A stretch of DNA of 64,000 bases from Eubacteriales bacterium. GTDB lineage: Bacteria; Bacillota; Clostridia; Oscillospirales; CAG-382. Made by a program: the position numbers and the translations under genes. The DNA lies in contig JAQWDK010000007.1 in NCBI GenBank assembly GCA_028705495.1, positions 1 through 64,000 of the forward strand, given 5' to 3'. A model generated the notes under the pieces. It did not search any database. It had not been told where the DNA came from and saw only the letters and a program-made list of their open reading frames with translations. Below are positions 25,917 to 32,709 of this stretch, in pieces (within the stretch, counting starts at the first letter, position 1; each line of letters begins with the position of its first letter).

Positions 25917-27461
25917 ATGGAGCGATATGCGATTTATTTAAGAAAGTCAAGAGCAGATTTGGAACTTGAAAAGTACGGCGAAACGGAAACCCTTGCGAGG
26001 CACGAAAAAACACTAATTGAGCTTGCAGAGAAAAAGAAACTTTATATAGCTGGAATATACAAAGAAGTTGTATCAGGTGAAACAATCAGCGCAAGACCCG
26101 AGGTGCAAAAGCTCTTAACGGATGTAGAAGGCGGACAATACACCGGCGTGATAGTGATGGAGATTGAAAGGCTTGCAAGGGGCGATACAATTGATCAGGG
26201 TATAATCGCAAAAACCTTCAAAGAAAGCTCAACAAAAATAGTAACTCCTTCAAAAATATACGATCCGGACAACGAATTTGATGAAGAGTATTTCGAATTC
26301 GGCTTATTTATGAGCCGGCGGGAATACAAAACTATAAACCGCCGCATCCAGAGGGGACGAATAGCTTCTGCCAAAGAGGGTAAAGCAATTATGTCAACTG
26401 CGCCTTACGGATATGATAAAGTAAAAATTAAAAACGGAAAAGGTTTTACCCTAAAACCTAATAAAGAAGCAAAAATCGTAAAACTTATATACAGTCTTTA
26501 CAACTGTGGCGATGGTGCGAACTCTATTGCAAAAAAGCTTGATGAGATGAAAGTAGGGCCGAGAAAAGGTGATAAATGGAGCAAATCGACAATAACCGAC
26601 ATTCTCAAAAACCCAGTGTATATGGGAATGGTCAGATGGGGGTACGAAAAAGAAAAGAAGAAAATTACCCAAGGAACTGAAAGAACCGTAAGAGAAAAAA
26701 GAGATGAATATATTTATGTAATAGGTTTACACCCTGCAATAATAACGAAAGAAACATTTGAAAAAGCTCAAAAAAGAAGAAAGCACAACACACATAAATG
26801 CACTACACTCAGCAACGAATTAAAAAACCCGCTTGCAGGGCTTATATACTGTCAAAAATGCGGCAGTTTGATGTCGAGATTGGGCTGCAATCGAAAGAAC
26901 AAATACGATTCAATTATTTGCCTAAACAGAGATTGTGATAATGTGTCAACTCCTTTATTCCTTCTCGAAAACGCAGTTATTAAAGCATTGGAAGAATGCA
27001 TCGGAAAATTAGAAATAAATATTGAGCTTAAGAAAGATTATGTACTTGGAGCGGTAGAAGAAGATGCCGCAAAGGAGTTAAATAAATCATTAGCGACAAC
27101 CGAAAAACAGCTGTCGCAAACATACGATTTCTTGGAGCAGGGGTTGTATAGTCCCGAGGTTTTCAAGCAAAGAAATAGCGAGCTTCAAACGAGAAAAATA
27201 GAAACTGAACAGGCGATAATAAAGATAATTGAGGAAGATAAAAATAGAAATTGCGCTATTTTACGCATACCACAAGCAAAAAACTTTTTTAAAGTCTATC
27301 ACAAAATCCCTACCGCAGAAGGAAAGAATCAATCTCTGAAAATTATAATAAACAAAGTAGAATACCTAAAAGAAAGAGCCAATACAAAAGGGAGCGGTAT
27401 GAAGGAAAATTTTAAGGTTAAAATCTATCCCAACTTTGATATGAAAAACGATTACATATAA
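25917..27461 (+). CDS. Large serine recombinase (site-specific integrase/excisionase)
   Basis: A 514-aa large serine recombinase. The catalytic domain has the nucleophile in YLRKSRAD (Ser11), VSGETISARP, and MEIERLARGD with active-site arginines; the recombinase domain (about 150-265) includes RRIQRGRIASAKEGKA and SIAKKLDEMKVGPRKGDKWSKSTI; a zinc ribbon (CQKCGS...CLNRDC) lies near 305-340, then a coiled-coil (about 350-440). All parts needed for activity appear present. It should cut both strands at the central dinucleotide of the att sites, here AC. Its TAA stop (27459-27461) is part of the TAAGAAG arm of attR. GCGAGG precedes the ATG. Confidence 0.95.
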   Translation: MERYAIYLRKSRADLELEKYGETETLARHEKTLIELAEKKKLYIAGIYKEVVSGETISARPEVQKLLTDVEGGQYTGVIVMEIERLARGDTIDQGIIAKTFKESSTKIVTPSKIYDPDNEFDEEYFEFGLFMSRREYKTINRRIQRGRIASAKEGKAIMSTAPYGYDKVKIKNGKGFTLKPNKEAKIVKLIYSLYNCGDGANSIAKKLDEMKVGPRKGDKWSKSTITDILKNPVYMGMVRWGYEKEKKKITQGTERTVREKRDEYIYVIGLHPAIITKETFEKAQKRRKHNTHKCTTLSNELKNPLAGLIYCQKCGSLMSRLGCNRKNKYDSIICLNRDCDNVSTPLFLLENAVIKALEECIGKLEINIELKKDYVLGAVEEDAAKELNKSLATTEKQLSQTYDFLEQGLYSPEVFKQRNSELQTRKIETEQAIIKIIEEDKNRNCAILRIPQAKNFFKVYHKIPTAEGKNQSLKIIINKVEYLKERANTKGSGMKENFKVKIYPNFDMKNDYI

Positions 27462-27495
27462 GAAGAACACGCATATACATATGGCCCCCCGATGC
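27455..27495. mobile_element. attR junction of the intervening element
   Basis: Core ATATACAT at 27473-27480 with central AC at 27477-27478. Left of it, TAAGAAG (27459-27465) is the element arm; right of it host GH18 coding sequence resumes with ATGGCCCCCC. Confidence 0.8.
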
Positions 27496-27902
27496 CGGTG
27501 TCGCCAATACCGTCCATAAGAGCGGTCCTCGACTATGCAGTCACGAGAATTCCACGGGAAAAAATATATTTAGGAATCTCGAATTACGGCTATAACTGGA
27601 CTCTTCCGTTTGTTCCGGGAAAATCAAAGGCAGATTCCATTTCAACCTATGAAGCGCTGGAAATTGCGGCACGAAATAACGCTGTCATACAGTACGACAG
27701 CGATGCGGAAGCGCCGTTCTTTGTGTATAACGAATTCGGAGTCAACCATATTGTATGGTTTGAGGACGCTCGCAGCATCAACGCAAAGCTCGGGCTTGTC
27801 AACGAATATAGATTCCACGGCGCACTGTACTGGAACTTGATGCGCGCGAACCCGCAGAACCTGCTTGTCCTCAACGCACAGGTTAATATAAGAAGATTTT
27901 AG
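27481..27902 (+). pseudogene. LysM-GH18 hydrolase, 3' part (separated from its 5' part)
   Basis: Continuation of the gene at 21013: read in frame from the core it gives GPPMPVSPIPSIRAVLDYAV, then YLGISNYGYNWTLPF and WFEDARSINAKLGLVNEYRFHGALYWNL, the last third of the GH18 barrel as found in YaaH/SleL. Alone it would start at ATG 27492 without a ribosome-binding site and would lack the catalytic residues, so it is probably not expressed as such. 21013-21868 plus 27481-27902 is 1,278 nt, 425 codons and a stop. No frameshift or stop is seen in either half, which suggests selection still acts on the joined gene. Confidence 0.88.
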
Positions 27903-27913
27903 ACAAAACATAG

Positions 27914-27945
27914 CGCATTGAGGGTTTCCCGTCAATGCGTTTGTA
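27914..27945. terminator. Terminator between the GH18 gene and mnmA
   Basis: CGCATTGA (27914-27921) pairs with TCAATGCG (27932-27939), then TTTGTATTT. Confidence 0.75.
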
Positions 27946-27946
27946 T

Positions 27947-29017
27947 TTAGATTATCGTTCCGCCGCCAATAACATAGTCGCCGTCGTAGAGAACGACCGC
28001 TTGGCCTTTTGTAACTGCTTTCTGGGGTTTATCGAACTCAATATGGAGCTTGTTGTCGGCTATTTGTTCGACCGTTGCATCCTGTTCAGTATGACGATAT
28101 CTTATTTTTGCCTTAAGCTGAGTCGGGGCATTAATCTTGTCGTAGGCAATCAGATTTATATCGGTAGCAGTCAGTGATTTGGTATACAGCTCGTCCTCTT
28201 TGCCGAGGACGATTTTATTTTCCGCGGCATCAATTTTTGTGACAAAAAGCCTTGTTTCAGCAGGTACACCAAGACCTCTGCGCTGACCGGTTGTGTAGCG
28301 TGTAATGCCGCGGTGTCTGCCGAGCACCTTGCCGTCAGAGGTGATAAAGTCGCCTTCGGGGAAGGTTTTGCCCGTCGCTCTTTCGATGAATGTGCCGTAA
28401 TCTCCGTCGGGAGCGAAGCATATATCAAAGCTGTCACGCTTTTTAGCATTGGTCAGGTTGTTTTCGAGTGCGATTTCTCTGACTTGCGCCTTTGTCATAC
28501 CGCCTAAGGGGAACAGCGTGTAGGAGAGCTGCTTTTGGGTCAGAGAATAGAGGACATAGCTCTGGTCCTTTGTCGGGTCGACGGACTTTTTCAAAAGAAA
28601 TCTACCAGAAGGGGATTTTTCGATTATCGAGTAGTGGCCTGTCGCAACATAGTCAAAGCCCAGTAGCTCCGCACGCGAGATGAGCTTGCCGAACTTTACA
28701 TATCTATTGCAGTCGATACAGGGGTTGGGCGTTTCACCGCGGGAATAAGCATCGACAAAACGGTCGATAACCTGCTCCTTGAAGTTTTCGGTGAAATTCA
28801 GGACATAGTAAGGAAACCCGAGCGCGAGAGCTACCGAGCGTGCGTCCTCAACATCGTCGAGGGAACAGCAGGTAGAGCCCTTCTCAAGCCCGAGATCGTC
28901 GTTTGTATAGAGCTTCAGTGTAACACCTGTCACATCATAGCCCATGTTTTTTAAAAGGAGCGCGGTGACGGAGCTGTCAACTCCGCCACTCATCGCCGCC
29001 ATAACTTTTTTAGTCAT
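27947..29017 (-). CDS. mnmA: tRNA-specific 2-thiouridylase MnmA
   Basis: A 356-aa PP-loop enzyme that 2-thiolates U34 of tRNA-Lys, -Glu and -Gln. ATP-binding SGGVDSS lies at residues 10-16; the catalytic cysteines are in TPNPCIDCNRYVKF and SFDICFAPDGDY; the C-terminal beta-barrel includes LAKGQAVVLYDG-like TKGQAVVLYDGD. ATG 29017 is chosen because GGAG sits 6 nt upstream and the family begins there. It is convergent with the GH18 gene and stands alone. Confidence 0.96.
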   Translation of the reverse strand: MTKKVMAAMSGGVDSSVTALLLKNMGYDVTGVTLKLYTNDDLGLEKGSTCCSLDDVEDARSVALALGFPYYVLNFTENFKEQVIDRFVDAYSRGETPNPCIDCNRYVKFGKLISRAELLGFDYVATGHYSIIEKSPSGRFLLKKSVDPTKDQSYVLYSLTQKQLSYTLFPLGGMTKAQVREIALENNLTNAKKRDSFDICFAPDGDYGTFIERATGKTFPEGDFITSDGKVLGRHRGITRYTTGQRRGLGVPAETRLFVTKIDAAENKIVLGKEDELYTKSLTATDINLIAYDKINAPTQLKAKIRYRHTEQDATVEQIADNKLHIEFDKPQKAVTKGQAVVLYDGDYVIGGGTII

Positions 29018-29129
29018 CTTTGCTCCGTAAATAATGTACAATAATCAATTATATCTATATTCTATCATTTCCCTATGAAATGTCAAGTTCTAATTCATGG
29101 GAGAGGTAATTAAACAATGTATTAAAATT

Positions 29130-29966
29130 CTAAAGATAAGATTTACCACTTCTTGATTCACAGTAATACACAAATGCGTTTGGTCGTTTTATCATTTCTG
29201 TTGTTATTGCAAGAAGCGCAATGAATGAAGGATTGGGAATGAAATTATAAATTATTTTGGTAGCGTCATCTAACTCTATTTCAGTTTCTTTTATAAGAGC
29301 GAAAGATTTTAGCTCATCTAAAATCTGTTTCGCGCGGTCCTCGGTTATTTTCAACTTGTCTTCAAGCAGTTTGGGAGTGAACGGTTTGTTTTCTCTTTCG
29401 TACAACAAAAACAAGCAATTCATTATGTCTCTATCACCGAGTAACTTGAAAAACTTTTCGTATCTCTCTTTTTCAAAAAGTCCGTTTTTCCATCCAAGTG
29501 ACGGTTCAGGTAAAATAAAAAAGTATGGAAGTTTTTTCATAAGAGAAAAGGTACTAAATCCGCTTTGGAAAATCATTTGTGAGTGTTGATAGCCATCGTC
29601 AATAATATCTAAATCCTCTTTCAATGTCTTTTCACTGCCGATTGCACCTCCCAGTGCTTTTCCGATGATCCAACAATATTCCATTGCAATTTCAAATCGT
29701 TTTTCTTGATCAAAAGATGCAATAATCCTTGCAAGAGCATTTTTTAAATCGTCATAATCTTCTATATGACGAGAAAAAAGTGTATCGATAGATACATTGA
29801 AAAAGTCTGCAATCCTTGGTAACAGTTCGCAGTCAGGCATACCGCCGTTTTCCCATTTTGAAACAGCTTGTGTTGATACGCCAACAAAGTTTGCAAGCTC
29901 TTCTTGCTTTACATTTTTACTTTTCCTAAGATTTGCGATGGTTATACCGATTGATGGTGTGTTCAT
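29130..29966 (-). CDS. XRE-family transcriptional regulator with unknown C-terminal domain
   Basis: A 278-aa protein with an N-terminal Cro/CI helix-turn-helix (about residues 8-62: ANLRKSKNVKQEELANFVGVSTQAVSKWENG) and a long C-terminal part with a second possible winged-helix region at about 205-240. AT-rich compared with its neighbours. The promoter region holds TCAAC-CAATA-GTTGA (30016-30030) inside the spacer of its own promoter, suggesting autorepression. No obvious target operon lies next to it, since both neighbours look like housekeeping genes. Confidence 0.8.
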   Translation of the reverse strand: MNTPSIGITIANLRKSKNVKQEELANFVGVSTQAVSKWENGGMPDCELLPRIADFFNVSIDTLFSRHIEDYDDLKNALARIIASFDQEKRFEIAMEYCWIIGKALGGAIGSEKTLKEDLDIIDDGYQHSQMIFQSGFSTFSLMKKLPYFFILPEPSLGWKNGLFEKERYEKFFKLLGDRDIMNCLFLLYERENKPFTPKLLEDKLKITEDRAKQILDELKSFALIKETEIELDDATKIIYNFIPNPSFIALLAITTEMIKRPNAFVYYCESRSGKSYL

Positions 29967-30007
29967 TTTTTGCCTCCATTTTTTATTGTAGGAACTTTTG
30001 TGACTAT

Positions 30008-30036
30008 ATTATACATCAACCAATAGTTGAATACAA
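30008..30036 (-). promoter_or_regulatory. Promoter and palindromic operator of the XRE gene
   Basis: On the minus strand TTGTAT (30036-30031), 17-bp spacer, TATAAT (30013-30008). The 15-bp palindrome TCAAC-N5-GTTGA (30016-30030) fills almost the whole spacer, the classic place for a repressor that blocks polymerase. Confidence 0.65.
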
Positions 30037-30056
30037 CGGAGGCTATTTTGACAAAA

Positions 30057-30956
30057 TCAAACGTAGGTTGAATTTATATGAGGAACAACGCTCTCAAGCA
30101 GCCCTTCGGGATAATCGGGTACAGCTTCAAGCTTTGTTACTACAAAATCGCTTAAAGTTACCGCTCTTTCAAGATATTTTTGGATATCGGCACCGCTTTG
30201 TATATTGCAAAGAAAACAAGCGGAGAAGCTGTCGCCTGCTCCGACAGCGGAGACAAGAGTATTTTTTGGTGTTTGTGATCGGTAAAACATTTTTGTTCGG
30301 CAGTCAAAAGCAAAAGCGCCGTCCTTGTCAAGCGTGATGAGGACAAGCTTCAAATTCGGATAAACCAAAGCAAGCTTTTCGCAAAGTTCCTCATGCGGTA
30401 TATCGCCGAGACCGAGAAACGCCGTTTCCTCTCGGCTTGCTTTAAGTATAGTCGCCTTTTTCAGACAGCGGTCTAAAAGATTCGGCGGGCAAAAGTTGTT
30501 TCTGATATTCACATCAAAAAGCACCTCGTCGAAACTAAAACGGTCTATCATATCAAATAGTGTTTTTCTGTTATGCTCTTCACGGAGGGCAAGCAAACCA
30601 AAACAAAGCGCGTCGAAATCACCGCTGACGGATGCGGTGTCGATATAATCATAAGCGGTGTTGTCGGCAAGGCGATAGTGGGGATTGCCCCCGTCAAGCG
30701 TAACCGCACAAAACCCCGTCGGTTTATCGGACAGGAAAATAAAATCAGTGTGAACTCCGGCTTTTTTCGCTTCTGCGAGAGCTTTTTCACCGAGCGCATC
30801 ATCGCCGACTGCGGATACAAGAAAAGCATCTGCTCCGAGCTTTGCTGCATGAGCGGCAAGATTATAAGGTGCGCCGCCGATTTTTTCGGTTGTTCCATCA
30901 CTGCTTATAAAAATATCCCACAGTATTTCGCCGAAAATCAGTATTTTATGCTTCAT
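30057..30956 (-). CDS. PfkB-family carbohydrate kinase, probably fructokinase
   Basis: A 299-aa sugar kinase of the ribokinase/PfkB family: GEILWDIF near the start, GGAPYNLAAHAAKLGAD sugar-binding region, and the C-terminal anion-hole and catalytic motif VSAVGAGDSFSACFL. The GGAPYNLA form is closest to fructokinases, but substrate is not certain. ATG 30956 is chosen from the family N-terminus (MKHKILIFGE), which makes it overlap the CNNM gene by 11 bp, so the two are probably cotranscribed from the promoter at 32508. Confidence 0.85.
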   Translation of the reverse strand: MKHKILIFGEILWDIFISSDGTTEKIGGAPYNLAAHAAKLGADAFLVSAVGDDALGEKALAEAKKAGVHTDFIFLSDKPTGFCAVTLDGGNPHYRLADNTAYDYIDTASVSGDFDALCFGLLALREEHNRKTLFDMIDRFSFDEVLFDVNIRNNFCPPNLLDRCLKKATILKASREETAFLGLGDIPHEELCEKLALVYPNLKLVLITLDKDGAFAFDCRTKMFYRSQTPKNTLVSAVGAGDSFSACFLCNIQSGADIQKYLERAVTLSDFVVTKLEAVPDYPEGLLESVVPHINSTYV

Positions 30957-32301
30957 TTTTTGTTTTCTCATTTTTAGATTCTTCCGGCTCAGGGTCGTTA
31001 AGACAAACAATTGTACGTTCAATTCGATGCTCTTTGACTTCCGTTATTAGAATTGAAAGCTTGTCGTTTTCAACGCTGAGCTCAGTGCCGTCCTCAGGAA
31101 TCGATCCAAGAAGGCTCAGCACATAACCTCCGAATGTTTCGCAGTCCTCGCATTCAAGCCCTGCTTGGAGCACCTTTTCTACATCCTTTAGAGGTGCGCC
31201 GCCAAGAATTTTCCATGTTTTTGAGTCGATAGCTTCAATTTCAGCGCAGGGCTCTTCATCTTCGCCGTCGTAGTCTATTTCTCCAACAATGCATTCGAGA
31301 AGGTCAGCAAGTGTGACGATACCGCTCATGCCGCCGTATTCGTCGAGAACAATTGCAAAGAAGTCCCTCTTTTGTTTCATATTTCGGAAAAGAACATCAG
31401 CTTTGACCGTTTCTGGTACAAAATAAGCGGGTCTTATAGCTTCTCTAAGCACGTTTTCACGGCTCTTGTCTGTAAGCCTAAAATAATCTTTTGCATTGAG
31501 AACACCGATGATATTATCGACAGTTTCGTCACAGACGGGGTAGTGAGTGTGACGGCTCTCGTGTATTGTTTTCTCCCACTGTTCGGGGCTTTCATCCATC
31601 CATAAAAGCGAGATTTCTGTTCTATGTGTTGAAATCTCATTTGCTGAGAGGTCATCGAACTCAAAGACATTTTGTATGAGTTCTTTTTCGTCCTCGTCTA
31701 TTATACCCTTTTCACTTCCTGCATCCACAAGCATTCGAATCTCTTCTTCGGAGATGTTGTCCTCTTTTGCGTTCGGGTCAATGCCAAAAAGCCTCAAAAT
31801 ACCGTTTGTTGAAGCCGTTAGGAGAGAAACAATTGGCGCAAATAGCTTTGAGATAAAGGTAATCAGGGAAGACATACCTAACGCCATCTTTTCGGCGTTC
31901 TTCATAGCGATACGCTTTGGAACAAGCTCGCCTAAAACAAGGGTGAAATAAGAGAGAATTATTGTGATGAGTATAACTGAAATAGTATCGAGAGTAGTTA
32001 CTGATATTCCCAAATTGAGCTTCTTCAGCGAAGCGACAAGATAATCAGAGAAGTTATCGGCTGCAAATGCACTTCCGAGAAATCCAGACAGTGTTATCGC
32101 AACCTGAATTGTCGCAAGAAATCTTGCCGGTTGACTTGTGAGCCTCGCGAGCCTGACTGCGCGCTTATCACCTTTTGCGGCAAGCTGTGCGAGCTTGTTG
32201 TCGTTGAAGGAGATTACCGCAATTTCAGCAGCGGCAAAAACAGCATTGAGCATAATCAAAATAAGCTGAAGAAGAATCTGAGATAAAATAGGATCGTCCA
32301 T
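30946..32301 (-). CDS. CNNM/CorC (HlyC-type) transport protein with CBS pair
   Basis: A 451-aa membrane protein: an N-terminal DUF21 domain with four hydrophobic segments (about residues 1-190), a CBS pair (about 205-335; STHRTEISLLWMDE, YGGMSGIVTLADLLE) and a C-terminal CorC_HlyC domain (about 355-435). This family is implicated in Mg2+ or other divalent-metal export. ATG 32301 is chosen over GTG 32319 because GGAGGA overlaps the latter. It lies behind a ~200-nt structured leader with a terminator-like hairpin, so it may be controlled by a riboswitch. Confidence 0.9.
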   Translation of the reverse strand: MDDPILSQILLQLILIMLNAVFAAAEIAVISFNDNKLAQLAAKGDKRAVRLARLTSQPARFLATIQVAITLSGFLGSAFAADNFSDYLVASLKKLNLGISVTTLDTISVILITIILSYFTLVLGELVPKRIAMKNAEKMALGMSSLITFISKLFAPIVSLLTASTNGILRLFGIDPNAKEDNISEEEIRMLVDAGSEKGIIDEDEKELIQNVFEFDDLSANEISTHRTEISLLWMDESPEQWEKTIHESRHTHYPVCDETVDNIIGVLNAKDYFRLTDKSRENVLREAIRPAYFVPETVKADVLFRNMKQKRDFFAIVLDEYGGMSGIVTLADLLECIVGEIDYDGEDEEPCAEIEAIDSKTWKILGGAPLKDVEKVLQAGLECEDCETFGGYVLSLLGSIPEDGTELSVENDKLSILITEVKEHRIERTIVCLNDPEPEESKNEKTKNEA

Positions 32302-32365
32302 CGGGAATAGTTCCTCCACTCAAGTTTTACGGACGGGGAAATGGGCTGATTTCAAAATAAAATGC

Positions 32366-32507
32366 AAAAAGGACTTAACCTGTGTCACTTTAACTCAGGT
32401 TATGCCCTTTTAATTAATATTTTTGAATAGTGCCCTCTACTTCGGTCGGGTCCGTCGTTATCCATCATATCTCCGGTCCGTTTTTGTTGTGATAGCTATT
32501 AAAATTA
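32366..32507 (-). ncRNA. Structured 5' leader with terminator; candidate riboswitch for the CNNM gene
   Basis: Read on the minus strand from the consensus promoter, the leader has a closing helix AATAG/CTATT enclosing about 70 nt (with CGGACCGGAGATATGATGG, then CGG-ACCCGA-CCG and GTAGAGGGCA), followed by a long hairpin (about 32412-32366: AAAAGG..TAACCTG / CAGGTTA..CCTTTT) ending in TTTTT. Aptamer-then-terminator is the standard layout of a transcriptional riboswitch. I could not match it to a class I know: M-box, yybP-ykoY, NiCo and T-box consensus elements are not seen. Confidence 0.5.
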
Positions 32508-32536
32508 ATTATAACACCACCTTAGAGTTTTGTCAA
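32508..32536 (-). promoter_or_regulatory. Consensus sigma-A promoter of the CNNM-pfkB operon
   Basis: Minus strand TTGACA (32536-32531), 17-bp spacer, TATAAT (32513-32508); exact consensus. Confidence 0.88.
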
Positions 32537-32544
32537 CGAAAAAT

Positions 32545-32594
32545 GATATAGTTTTTATATCAGTACTGTTATATCGATAAAGGAATATCGATAT
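32545..32594 (+). promoter_or_regulatory. Inverted repeats upstream of adhE
   Basis: GATATA-gtttt-TATATC (32545-32561) and ATATCGAT (32571-32578) with ATCGATAT (32587-32594). The second hairpin's loop holds AAAGGA, the ribosome-binding site of a short upstream frame. They may be operator or translational control sites; neither is a clear Rex site. Confidence 0.4.
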
Positions 32595-32709
32595 GCACAA
32601 TAAGCATTTCCCAAAAAAGAGCTTTCGTGATATCCTTTTAATGCAGAAAAAAACTCTCAAGAGCAAACAAGAAAAGGAGAAGCTTAATGAAACAATACAA
32701 AAAGATTGA
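32593..32709 (+). CDS. Possible 38-codon upstream reading frame overlapping adhE
   Basis: ATG 32593, 8 nt after AAAGGA (32579-32584), runs 38 codons (MHNKHFPKKSFRD...) to TGA 32707, overlapping the adhE start by 23 bp in another frame. The product is basic and resembles nothing known. Could be a regulatory upstream frame or chance. Confidence 0.25.
   Translation: MHNKHFPKKSFRDILLMQKKTLKSKQEKEKLNETIQKD

Larger units (their letters stand above)
21865..27477 (+). mobile_element. 5,612-bp serine-recombinase element inserted in the LysM-GH18 gene
   Basis: Bounded by identical cores ATATACAT at 21861-21868 and 27473-27480. Contents in order: terminator, promoter, ktrB, ktrA, ion transporter, terminator, 55-aa gene, large serine recombinase whose stop codon touches the right att arm. 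All genes read in the host gene's direction. Excision across the core restores the host frame (GGA TAT ACA TAT GGC CCC) as Gly-Tyr-Thr-Tyr-Gly-Pro, the expected GH18 sequence. There are no phage structural, replication or conjugation genes. It is either an adaptive island or a developmentally excised intervening sequence; the sequence fits both. Confidence 0.88.

Noticed and set aside
21865-27477. Prophage
   Set aside because: Apart from the recombinase and one small gene, only transporters are present; no capsid, portal, terminase, lysis or replication genes.
21865-27477. Conjugative transposon
   Set aside because: No relaxase, type IV secretion or FtsK-like gene in 5.6 kb.
32520-32690. Rex operator before adhE
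   Set aside because: No TTGTTAA-N4-TTAACAA-like site is present; the dyads seen have unrelated sequence.
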